Both the position numbers and the translations under genes were made by a program. Shown here in pieces: positions 17,645-27,000 of a stretch of DNA of 32,729 nt. The stretch comes from Candidatus Parakkermansia intestinigallinarum (GTDB lineage: Bacteria > Verrucomicrobiota > Verrucomicrobiia > Verrucomicrobiales > Akkermansiaceae): positions 1 to 32,729 of the forward strand of contig DXFQ01000037.1 in assembly GCA_019114365.1 (NCBI GenBank). Direction: 5' to 3'. Each line of letters opens with the position of its first letter. The stretch's first letter is position 1. A model generated the notes under the pieces. The model was given only the letters and a program-made list of their open reading frames with translations. It was not told where the DNA came from and searched no databases.

Positions 17645-20600
17645 ATGAAACTACGCTCTCTTTCCGTCATCCTTCTCCTGCAGGCTCTGCCGAGCCTCGT
17701 TTACGCCGCCTCGACAGACAGCTCCCTCGGCTCTGTGATCCTGCCCGATGCTCAGGGATCCCTGCGCTTTGTCGCCGCGGGGGTCAATGTTGCCGATATC
17801 TCATCCTCCGACCGCTTTTACGACAACGGCAAGGGCTATTACTGGCAGGAAGAGTCGCTCTATGAGAAGGCCATGGAGGAATACCGAAAGGCGGGAGATT
17901 GGAGCTTCCTCGGCGATCTGACGTCTCGCGTGCCGGAGTCGGCCAACGAGAACGGCGAGTTTTACGTCAACCTGACGAATGACGGGGACTCCTGCTGGTA
18001 CAACGCCGGCAGCAATGTCCTCCAATACTGGCAGAGCTACTACGGCGTCTTCTACCGAGGCGTCGGGGACAACGGCACGGACAACGCGCTGCCTTACGGC
18101 CATACCTATGCGGAGCACTACCTCGAGGCCCTAGCGGGTACGCAGTCGCTGCAGGTGGACATGCTCTTTTACGACAACTGGGTCGACGACGGCGGCAACA
18201 CCGAGATGAGCGCTTCTTGGTATCTGGCCGGAGATACGTCCTTCCCCGAGCTTAACGACAATGCCGCCTCGGCCGGTTTCTTCCGTGATTACTTCGCTGC
18301 GACGGCGCCCTGCGTGATGGAGTTCCGGGATGAGGGCTTCAGCATGAGTGAGCTGCGGGATTTGCTCATCGACGGGTTAGGCTTGACGGCAAATGCCGAC
18401 GGCTCGTTCACGCAGAGCGAGGTCGGCCGGATCATCGACTTCGGCATCAGCAGCGACGCGGGTGGCCACGCCATCACCTGCTACGGGGCTGAGTTCGACG
18501 CCGCCGGAAATGTGACCTCCGTGCTGATCGCCAATTCGGACGATACGGTTTACGGCACCGAGCGCCTGTACCTGAAGAGCGAGAACGGTCGCGTCTACCT
18601 CTACTCCGATGAAGCCTGCGAGCAACGTTGGGATTACGCCGATGAAGAAGACTGGTATGTTGACCTGATCGGCTACATCAATACCCCGGATTCCCTCAGG
18701 CGCATGTATGCTCAGTACACCGACGCGCAGAATCCCCTCGTCTGGAACGGCAGCAACGGCAGCTGGGACGCCGACGCCCCGGCGGCTGACCCCGACCTTT
18801 TGCCCACCGAGGCCACCGGCTGGGATGTCTACGTCACCGAAGGCGCCTTCACCGACTACTACCACTCGTGGTATGATGCATCCCGCCCCCTCGAATTCGG
18901 CGACCGCGGGCTGGGCGGAGAGATCGAGGTGAAAGGCAACATCACAGCCGGAGCCCTCAGCTTCAACAGCGACGCCTACCGCTACAGCCTCCGCGGCGAG
19001 GGTGACAATACCGTCACCGCCGCCTCGCTGAACATCACGGGCAAGGGCGGCGTGACCCTGAGTGCCGTGAACCTCAGCGTCTCCGAGGCTACCATCAGCG
19101 CAGGATCCCTGACGCTCGGCAGCGGTGCGGCCCTCACGGGGGGCGAGCTCTGCGTCACCGGCGGCTCCTCTCTCGTGTTCGACGGCGGCAGCTTGGGTAG
19201 TTCGGAGGCTCTCTTCGGCTCGGGCAGTCTCCTTGCGGTTTCCGGCAACGGCGGCAGCTTCACCGGCAACTCGCTCACCCTGGGGCAGGGCGCCACCCTC
19301 ACGATGGACTTGAGCAGCGGTGCCGGGCAGACGGAAGCCCTGCTGAGCGTCAGCGGGCAGATGAACCTCACCGGCAGCGTCTTCCTGATGCTCGGCGAGC
19401 AGCCGGAGGAAGGCGCCGTCTACTGCCTGATGGACTTCACGGGCGGCACCGCCCCCTCGAACTGGCAGAGCATGTTCACCGGCTACACCGGCACGCTGGA
19501 ACTGTCGGACAACGTGCTCTACCTCATCAACAACGAAGACGTCCTCTATTGGAAAGGCGGCAACGGCACTTGGGAAACACCCTCGTGGTCTTCATCGCAG
19601 GGCGGTGCGGACAGCTTGGAGTTCCGCGACGGCGCCTTCGTCTGCCTGATGGGCGCATCGACAAGCGAAGCCATCGAAATACAAGAGACGCACCAAGTGC
19701 GGGGCATGTCCTTTGACGGCCGGTACGTCCTCTACACCCTCTCCGACGTCTCGCTGGAAGGTCTCAGCAAACTTGAACTCAAGGAGAACGCAGCGGTGGA
19801 GCTGGGGGTGGAGACCGACATGTCCCAAGCCACCGTCAGCCTGGCTGCCGGCAGCGAACTCGTCCTGTATTCCTCTGCCGAGATGCGCCTTCTGAAAAAC
19901 GAGGGCAGCCTCGTGCTCCAGAGCGGAGACCTGAGTCTCCGCGAAGCCACGCAGAGCAGCGGCTCCATCACCCTTTCCGACGGCTCCATCACCTTGGGCG
20001 GCGCTGCGAACAGCCTTGGCGCTCTGAATGCCTCCGGGGAGCTCCGCGCGTCCGGCACCCTGCGTTTGACCGACGCCGCGGGAGTCTCCTCCGTCGGAAG
20101 CGTCTCCGCGGCAGACCTGAGCATCGCCGCTGAGGCGGGGCACCGGCTCAGGCTGGGCTCAGACTCCTCCCTGAGGGACGTTCAGGGCGGCGCATGGGAG
20201 CTCGGAGGCCGCTTGGAGCTGGCCGCATCCTCCTCCGTCGATGAGCTGGACTTCGGCACTCAGGGAAGCCTCAGCCTGGGCAGCGGAGCCTCCGTCAGCG
20301 TCTCGGGTGAAGTCCGCGGTACCGGTTCCGTCATCATCGCGCAGCCTCACGAGGCGGCAACCCCGTACCTCTCCGCCGGCTCCGTCAGCACCGGCTGCCT
20401 CATAGACTTCTGCGGGGTGCAAGACAGCTCGATTCTCAGTGAGCTCACCTCCGGACAAAAGCTTGTGCTGGCCACCGTCAGCGGAGATAACGCAGGCAGC
20501 TACAGCTTTGACGGGAAGACGGAAACGCAGATCGGCGATTACCATTACAGCTTGGTGCAGCAGAATCGGCAAGTCTACATCCTTCCCCACCTCGACATAA

Positions 20601-23600
20601 ACGAGTGGGTCGGGCAGAGCGGCGCCTCTTGGATGACCGCCGACGCGTGGACCTCCGCCGCATCCCCTGACCGTGACACGAAGCTCTCCTTCCAAGGTGC
20701 GGGCGACGCCCTCGTCACGCTCGGAGAGGCCCGCGCGGACGAGGTCATCGTCGAGTACAACCTCGACGATAAGCCGGAGGGCTACACCTGGGAGAACGGA
20801 AGCCTCAGCGCCGCATCGCTCAGCGTGCGCAGCGGCAGCGTCACTCTGGCTGACACGGCATCGGCAACCCTGCAGAGCACGCAGGTGAGCGGCGACGGGC
20901 AACTCATCATTCTGGGCCGACTGGAGACCGCCGAGATGCAGGCCACCGCCGTCACCCTCGACGGCGCGGGCACCCTGACGCTCGGCAGCGGCTCATCCGT
21001 GCAGCAGCTGCTGGCCGGCGCGAACAGCGTCGGCACAACGCTCGCCGTTTCCGGGGGCTCGGTTTCGATCGGTACGGCCGCGGTGGACGGCGTGAGCGTT
21101 GCAGACGGCGCGACGTTGCGGGCGACCTCGCTAACCCTCACGGGCAGCAACAGCGCCGTCACCGGTGCGGTGCAGGCCGATGAGCTCACCGTGGCGCTTG
21201 CCGGCTGCTCGCTCGGAACGCTGATGGTCGATTCGCTGATCTTCTCGGACATCGGAACAGCGGGGGCAAGGGATGCCGCGCTGACGGTCTCCTCCCTCAC
21301 CTCGCTGACGCCGGAGGAGGACGTCCGGCTGAACTTCAGCAGCCTCAACGTCAGCGAGGACGGCGTGTACACCCTCCTCTCCTGCACCTCGGCTCCGAGC
21401 TCCGGCTTCGTCCTGACGGAGGCGGCCAAGCAGTATCTCTCCTCGCTGCGCTTCAACGCCGAGCTCGTCGTGGACGGCAACTCGGTGGCGCTGGAACTCG
21501 ACACCTTGGGCGCCATGGTGTGGAGAACGAACATGGCGGCGGATGAAACGGGCGTCTACACCGTTCCGCTTGGCGGCGCCGATATGTATCAGGGGCTTGT
21601 GCCGATTCAGTACGTCGTTGTCAACGGAGACAAGACGCTTGACTACACGCAGGCGGATCCGGGCTCGGCCTCGGTGCCTTCGCTCGGTGCGGTGGTGCGC
21701 AATATGAGCGGCATCGCCGGCAAGACGCTGAGCTTCGTCGGCAACGGCATCGAGGTGGATCGCGTCACCTTCGTCAATGATGCGGAAGATGTCGCCGCGG
21801 GCGCTCACGGCATTGCCGGAGAGAAAATCACGCTGCAGGTGGGCGCAACGGCAGAGGAATTCGCCGGGATGCGCGCGAGCGGCATTCTGACGGACGAAGA
21901 CGGCTCCGAGAACCGCGCGCTGACGGTCGGCGGCGTCGAGCTCAGCTCGGCGGCCCTCGTGATTCGCGATGAGGACGGGGTGAAGTTCACCACGGGCGTG
22001 CTCAACGGCGATGCGGACTCGTCCATCGCCGGCGAAATTCACATCAACGGCGCGGGCGGTTTCTTCAGCGGCAAGGCAGATACCCTTGCGGGAGGAGCCG
22101 ACATTGTGCTGGAGAGCGGAGCCGAACAGAGCTTCGCCCGCGGCGAAGGCCTGCGGATATCCGGCAGTGCCGGCTCCGCCACCCTTGCCGGGAACACCCT
22201 CGGCGCGTTGGAAACCACCGGCGCCGACATCCGCCTCACACCCTCGGGCAGTACCACCGCCCCGAGCCCGGTTGCACTTGAGGAGCGCTCCTCCATGCAG
22301 GGCGGCACCCTCACGGCGACGGTGGACGCAGACAGAGCGTTTGGCGGCGAGGGGGCTGAAAGCGCCATCTTCAGCGGGGCGTCCATTGCCCTGCAGGGCA
22401 CGCACTTGGTGCTCAACTCCGCCGCGAGCGCGGGAACGATGGTGGCCGACGTCGACCTCAGCCGGACGGACGGTTTCGTCATCACGCAGCTGCACGAGCA
22501 GGGGCAAGGCAGCGCCGCCGGAGTCTCCGTCAGCTTCGCTTCCGGTCTGCTCCATAAATACTTCGGCAACGCGACGGTGCAGGGCAATCAGGTGCTCGCC
22601 TCGCGCAACGCGAGTTATTACGCGAATGCCGCCGCCGTCTCGCCCAACGGCGGGGCCGGCCTTGCCTTGGCGGATGCGGCTCTCGTGGCCTTCAACCCGC
22701 AGGCAGGCGCCAACAGCGCGTCGCTGCCCGATCTGGCCGCTCTGCTCAACAGCTTGGATGCCTCCATCGCCGCGGGGGACCGCGCAGGTGCCGATCGCCT
22801 CGGCGCGACCTTCGCGGGTGCCGAGGCTGCGGGCATGGGCATGGCCTTCGCTCATGATATGGAGCGCCAGCTGCGCGCCATCCGCAACCGAACAACGACG
22901 ATGGGCGCAGATGACGAATACGTGAACCCGGATATGCCCTACTTCAACGCATGGATCAACGCCGAGGGCGATTATCGGCGGGTGAATCGCGACGGCACGG
23001 CCCCGGGCTACACCCTCAGCAGCTGGGGCGGCACGCTGGGGGCGGATGCGGACATCTCGCCGCAGCTCACGGCAGGTCTGGCCTTCACGGCCATGTACGG
23101 CGACTACCGGGCGGTGAGCAACGGCGTGGCGCAGGGAGATCTCGACAGCTACTATGTGACGCTCTTCGGGCGCTTCGGCGGCCGTTCCGCTTGGGTGCAC
23201 ACCCTCGTGGCCTCGGTGGGCGTGGCCGACGCCTCGCTGAAGCGCACGGTGACGCACGCCAACGGCAGCTACACGGCGGAGGGGGATACGACGGGCATGG
23301 GATTCGGCCTGCTCTATGAGCTCGGCTACACGATTGCTCTGAATGAAGAGGCGACGACTTGCCTGCAACCGGTGCTCAACCTGAGCTACGTGCACACGGC
23401 GCTGGACGGCTACCGCGAGAGCGGGAGCGATGCCGCGCTGAACTTCGGCAACCGGAAGATGGATTCGTTCACGGTGGGGTTGGGCGCACGCCTGCAGACG
23501 CAGGTGGGCGAGACGGTCTACAACCGCACGTCGATGTTTGAGTCGCGCGCGCTGCTGAAGTTCACGACGGGCGACCGCCATAGCTCCATGCATACGGCAC

Positions 23601-23791
23601 TCGCGAGCCTGCCGGAGATGCAGGCGCGAGTGAAGTCGGAAGAGCAGGGAGCGATCGGCGCGGAACTCGGCGCCGGCCTGTCGGTACCGCTGGGAGCCCA
23701 ATCGGGCACGCTCTTCTTCGATGCGTCGCTCGAAGCCTACAGCGGCTACACGAACGTGAACGCGACCGTGGGCTGGCGCATCAACTTCTGA
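17645..23791 (+). CDS. giant autotransporter with N-terminal IdeS/Mac-like cysteine peptidase domain
   Basis: Predicted to be exported and displayed on or released from the outer membrane. From the ATG at 17645 (2,048 residues): a signal peptide (Lys-Leu-Arg, a hydrophobic core, then a likely cut after VYA, about 1-21). A papain-fold domain of about 100-340 resembles streptococcal IdeS/Mac (peptidase family C66). Cys117 in DSCWYNAGSNVLQYW and His275 in GGHAITCYGAEFD are the expected dyad; Asn297 and Asp299 (ANSDD) occupy the places of IdeS Asp284 and Asp286. A Gly/Ser-rich beta-helix-like passenger follows, with W-based module starts near 367, 636, 988 and 1293. The autotransporter beta-barrel spans about 1755-2048 and ends in Phe. 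The substrate is unknown; immunoglobulin or another host protein is only an analogy to IdeS. The upstream ATG at 17606 would add 13 residues and spoil the signal peptide. Confidence 0.9.
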   Translation: MKLRSLSVILLLQALPSLVYAASTDSSLGSVILPDAQGSLRFVAAGVNVADISSSDRFYDNGKGYYWQEESLYEKAMEEYRKAGDWSFLGDLTSRVPESANENGEFYVNLTNDGDSCWYNAGSNVLQYWQSYYGVFYRGVGDNGTDNALPYGHTYAEHYLEALAGTQSLQVDMLFYDNWVDDGGNTEMSASWYLAGDTSFPELNDNAASAGFFRDYFAATAPCVMEFRDEGFSMSELRDLLIDGLGLTANADGSFTQSEVGRIIDFGISSDAGGHAITCYGAEFDAAGNVTSVLIANSDDTVYGTERLYLKSENGRVYLYSDEACEQRWDYADEEDWYVDLIGYINTPDSLRRMYAQYTDAQNPLVWNGSNGSWDADAPAADPDLLPTEATGWDVYVTEGAFTDYYHSWYDASRPLEFGDRGLGGEIEVKGNITAGALSFNSDAYRYSLRGEGDNTVTAASLNITGKGGVTLSAVNLSVSEATISAGSLTLGSGAALTGGELCVTGGSSLVFDGGSLGSSEALFGSGSLLAVSGNGGSFTGNSLTLGQGATLTMDLSSGAGQTEALLSVSGQMNLTGSVFLMLGEQPEEGAVYCLMDFTGGTAPSNWQSMFTGYTGTLELSDNVLYLINNEDVLYWKGGNGTWETPSWSSSQGGADSLEFRDGAFVCLMGASTSEAIEIQETHQVRGMSFDGRYVLYTLSDVSLEGLSKLELKENAAVELGVETDMSQATVSLAAGSELVLYSSAEMRLLKNEGSLVLQSGDLSLREATQSSGSITLSDGSITLGGAANSLGALNASGELRASGTLRLTDAAGVSSVGSVSAADLSIAAEAGHRLRLGSDSSLRDVQGGAWELGGRLELAASSSVDELDFGTQGSLSLGSGASVSVSGEVRGTGSVIIAQPHEAATPYLSAGSVSTGCLIDFCGVQDSSILSELTSGQKLVLATVSGDNAGSYSFDGKTETQIGDYHYSLVQQNRQVYILPHLDINEWVGQSGASWMTADAWTSAASPDRDTKLSFQGAGDALVTLGEARADEVIVEYNLDDKPEGYTWENGSLSAASLSVRSGSVTLADTASATLQSTQVSGDGQLIILGRLETAEMQATAVTLDGAGTLTLGSGSSVQQLLAGANSVGTTLAVSGGSVSIGTAAVDGVSVADGATLRATSLTLTGSNSAVTGAVQADELTVALAGCSLGTLMVDSLIFSDIGTAGARDAALTVSSLTSLTPEEDVRLNFSSLNVSEDGVYTLLSCTSAPSSGFVLTEAAKQYLSSLRFNAELVVDGNSVALELDTLGAMVWRTNMAADETGVYTVPLGGADMYQGLVPIQYVVVNGDKTLDYTQADPGSASVPSLGAVVRNMSGIAGKTLSFVGNGIEVDRVTFVNDAEDVAAGAHGIAGEKITLQVGATAEEFAGMRASGILTDEDGSENRALTVGGVELSSAALVIRDEDGVKFTTGVLNGDADSSIAGEIHINGAGGFFSGKADTLAGGADIVLESGAEQSFARGEGLRISGSAGSATLAGNTLGALETTGADIRLTPSGSTTAPSPVALEERSSMQGGTLTATVDADRAFGGEGAESAIFSGASIALQGTHLVLNSAASAGTMVADVDLSRTDGFVITQLHEQGQGSAAGVSVSFASGLLHKYFGNATVQGNQVLASRNASYYANAAAVSPNGGAGLALADAALVAFNPQAGANSASLPDLAALLNSLDASIAAGDRAGADRLGATFAGAEAAGMGMAFAHDMERQLRAIRNRTTTMGADDEYVNPDMPYFNAWINAEGDYRRVNRDGTAPGYTLSSWGGTLGADADISPQLTAGLAFTAMYGDYRAVSNGVAQGDLDSYYVTLFGRFGGRSAWVHTLVASVGVADASLKRTVTHANGSYTAEGDTTGMGFGLLYELGYTIALNEEATTCLQPVLNLSYVHTALDGYRESGSDAALNFGNRKMDSFTVGLGARLQTQVGETVYNRTSMFESRALLKFTTGDRHSSMHTALASLPEMQARVKSEEQGAIGAELGAGLSVPLGAQSGTLFFDASLEAYSGYTNVNATVGWRINF

Positions 23792-23838
23792 CGCCCCCGA
23801 GCCCCCGAGCCTCTGAGCCATCGCGGCCTGAGACATGC

Positions 23839-23871
23839 GCGGCCCTGGCGGAGCAACGCCGGCAGGGCCGC
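23839..23871 (+). terminator. hairpin after the autotransporter
   Basis: A 9-bp GC-rich stem (23839-23847 with 23863-23871) has a further 3 bp after one mismatch and a 7-nt loop, 47 bp after the stop. Only two T residues follow. It is the best terminator candidate in the 290-bp convergent gap. The remainder (23872-24081) holds nothing I can name. Confidence 0.5.
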
Positions 23872-24081
23872 TTGCCGTCGGGCTGAAGACCCTTGTTTCG
23901 GACATCCCTTGCTCCGTCGGCCAAAGGAGAGGCGATGCGGGGCGCCCGACCGACGGGGCAGGGCGCATCAACTCGCACCAAAACGCCGCGCAGACTCCGC
24001 CGTCAACTGCTTTGCCTCAACAGACGGCGCGCCCCCCTTTCGTCGGGTGTCGACATCGCATCGGCCTGCGACAAGCCTCCG

Positions 24082-27000
24082 TCAGTGCCGACTGCGGCGG
24101 CTGTCGAAGTGCGGCTCGTCTTTCTTGCGGTGGCGCAGAATGTCGCGCACCGGGCGTCGCGGAAGCCGGAGTTGGCCCTTCTTGCCTCCGCCCTTGAGAT
24201 TGTCATCCAGACCGAGACTCCAGTGCAGATTGTCCAGCGGGCCCTCGATCACAATATCAAACATGAAGTTCGAGAGGACGGTGACGGGCGAGAGCAGAAT
24301 GGTCGGAATGCTGTTCACCTTGGGCCAGAGATTGCCCTTGAGCGTCATGGCGTCCATATCAATATCGAGCTGCAGCGCGACGTTGAGGTTGCATCCTATA
24401 GCTTTGGCGCTTCGGGTGATGACGTGCCCGTTGATCATGTCGAAGCGCGTGTAAGCTTCCGTCAGGCTGTATTTGATGAAGTGATTGGCGAAGGGAATGC
24501 GGGTGGCAGTGTCTCCGATGCCGTCAATGACGTCGCTCGTCCTGCTCACGGCTCCCGAAATCCCGCGCAGCACCGAGGCGGAGAAGGACCCTGCGTGCAA
24601 TTTTTCACTCACCGAATCAACGTATTCCGGGAAGTTCGTCAGCACTTCGCTGATCGGAAGGAAGATTTGCAGCTTCATCAAATCGCCGCTCACCGCTTGC
24701 AGATAACCGTAGCCCTGCAGAGAACGCAGCTCGGGGCTCGCCGCTTGGAAGCGGAACTCGCCGCTGCAAAGAGCAAAATTCTGATCGCTGTCGAGCGATT
24801 TGGCAATCAGACTCAGATCCATGCTCTCGGCCTTGAGGTAGCCGTCCAGCGTGCTGCGCGGCCCCGTGATGCCGATGCGCACGATACCGTCGAGCACACC
24901 GCCCCAGCTGCCGGCATTCAAATGATCGAGCGTAACGTAGTCGTCACTGAGATGCACGATGCCCGAGAAATTCTCCAGCGGCACGTCGATGCCGATGTTG
25001 TAGCTGACGGGGGTGTCCGCCTTGCAGCTGATAGCGCCCGTCATCGGCACAACACACGAAGAATCAATGGGAATGAGGCAATAATCCGTCGAGACGTTGA
25101 TGGGGCGCGGAATGCTCAGGTCCTTCAGATACTCGAAGAGATCCGCATAAAACATCCCCAGCGAGTAGGCCGGGTAGATTTTGCCGGACGCCTTGACAAT
25201 CTCAAGCGTGCCGGCCTCGAGGTCGATCGAGACCCGGTCGCCGCGGAACACCGTCTCGCCGACTCCCTTCTTAAAGCCGTTGCGCCGAATCCACGGTCGG
25301 TTGTCGTAAACGATGACGGGGCGCGTGATGTCGATGCGCGTCACGTCCGGAATCTTCGCGCCCGCTGCATCGCACCGATCCACGCCGACGTCGGCCTTGA
25401 CGTGGCAGCTCATGCTCTTGACGCTGACGAAGGGATCGGGGCCCAGATCGGTGCGCAGCCACTGATCGCCCGTGAAACGCCCCATCTGATCGCTGGGCAG
25501 GCGGTAGGCGCAGAGCTGGTAGCCGATGTTGTCGAAGGTGACATCGCCGTCGAAGCAGAGCTTGAGCCCTTCGCCGTAATCAACGTCCAGCACGATATTG
25601 TCGATGAGCGTCGAACTTTGATCGCCCACCTTGAAATCGCAGATGACGGAGTGGGCATCCATGTTGTCGATGAGTCGGTCAATGACATCGAGCCTCATCG
25701 TGCTGCGCCCCGTCAGGTGAAGCTTCTCGGTCGGGCGTCCGCTGATCTGTGCACTGAAGCTACCGCTCTCATGATCGAGCTGAAGCTTCGCTCGGCAGAA
25801 CAAATCGTCCGACCCCTCCGGCGTATCCGCCTGCACCTCCAGCTGAATGCCGACCGTCTCGCTCATACCCTGCTGAGCCTTGACGGCGCTGCATCGCCGC
25901 ACCAGCTCCGGAATGCTCAGCGAGAGTTGGCCCCGGCGAATGCACCCGCTTTCCAAATCGGCGAAAAGCTGCCCCGTGAAGCGCAGATCGTTCGGAAGAT
26001 CCATGCCGTGCACCTCAGCCTTGAAGGCCGCAAAGAGAGGGGCGAAACTCGCCAGCGGCAAATCAGCACGGATGTCATCGATCGCCAGACTCCGGCCGGG
26101 ATCCACATCATAGCTGAAAGCGAGGCGGCCCTCGCGCGGCGCGGGATCCGAGGCGGCGGCATCGGCGTCTGCGTCGGCCGCGGTCTGCGCGGTCGCTGCC
26201 TCCGGCGAAAGCCCATCGAGCGGAGCCCCTGCAAGCTCGGGCGCCTCCGCCTCGGCCGCCTGCTCCCCGGCAGGCGCAGCAGAGGTCGGCTCCTTCTGTA
26301 ACAGCGTCAGCTCCACCTTGCCTCGGGTGGCCGTCCCCTCGGGCAGAACCGACAGCGATGCGCTGCAAGCCGGCGAGTTCATGTAGCTGACGCTTTCACA
26401 GGTCGCATCAAAGAGAGAATCCAGCGTGTATTGACGCGAGCGCTCCTCACTGAGCAACGCCCCCAGATTGCGCATCGCAATATCCGTCTTGCCGCAGAGC
26501 AGGTCGCGGAAGCTGAGACTGTCAAAATGGACACCCGTGTTGCTCTCGCTCACGGCAAGAGTCTTCAGATCCGTGAAGTCGGTCATCACGAAATCTTCCG
26601 CAGCAAAGGTGACCGTGACTCCGCGCAGACGGGGAACACCCTCGAGAGCCTCGACCGCCACCTCATCCGCTGCAAAATCACAGGAAAGCGACGCCGCCTT
26701 ATTCGGCAAATGCTTGCCCTCCGTGCTTCCGAGCTCCCGGAGCCTGAAGTTGACCTGCGGGCCGGTGAGAGCCACCGCCTGCTGCAAAATAACCTGATCA
26801 CTCGAGACGGAGAGCTCAAGATCGTGCAGATAGGGAACGGTGTTGCGCAGGGTGAGCATCTCGCCCTCGCGGAACGAGACCCCGATGTCGGCGCGCAGAC
26901 GGAAATCGACCGTTTCGCCGAGTTGCAGATTGCTCGGCAGCGCAACGGGACCCTCCGTAAACTCCGAAATCAGCGCAAGCGTCGGCGCAACGGGAACCCG

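Noticed and set aside
17242..17865. Frames across the 9-bp repeat encoding V-F-R, E-H-P or T-L-N tripeptide repeats
   Set aside because: They arise in several frames because the unit is 9 bp, overlap the autotransporter promoter and gene, and have no credible start signals.
21131..23971. 946-codon open frame on the minus strand, antisense to the autotransporter
   Set aside because: It is a GC-rich shadow of the sense gene. The sense frame has a signal peptide, peptidase motifs and a beta-barrel; the antisense product is His/Arg/Ala-rich with no recognisable domain.
23893..26301. 802-codon plus-strand frame opposite the AsmA-like gene
   Set aside because: No domain, Arg/Ala/His-biased composition, and the minus-strand gene continues without stop for 1,396 codons.
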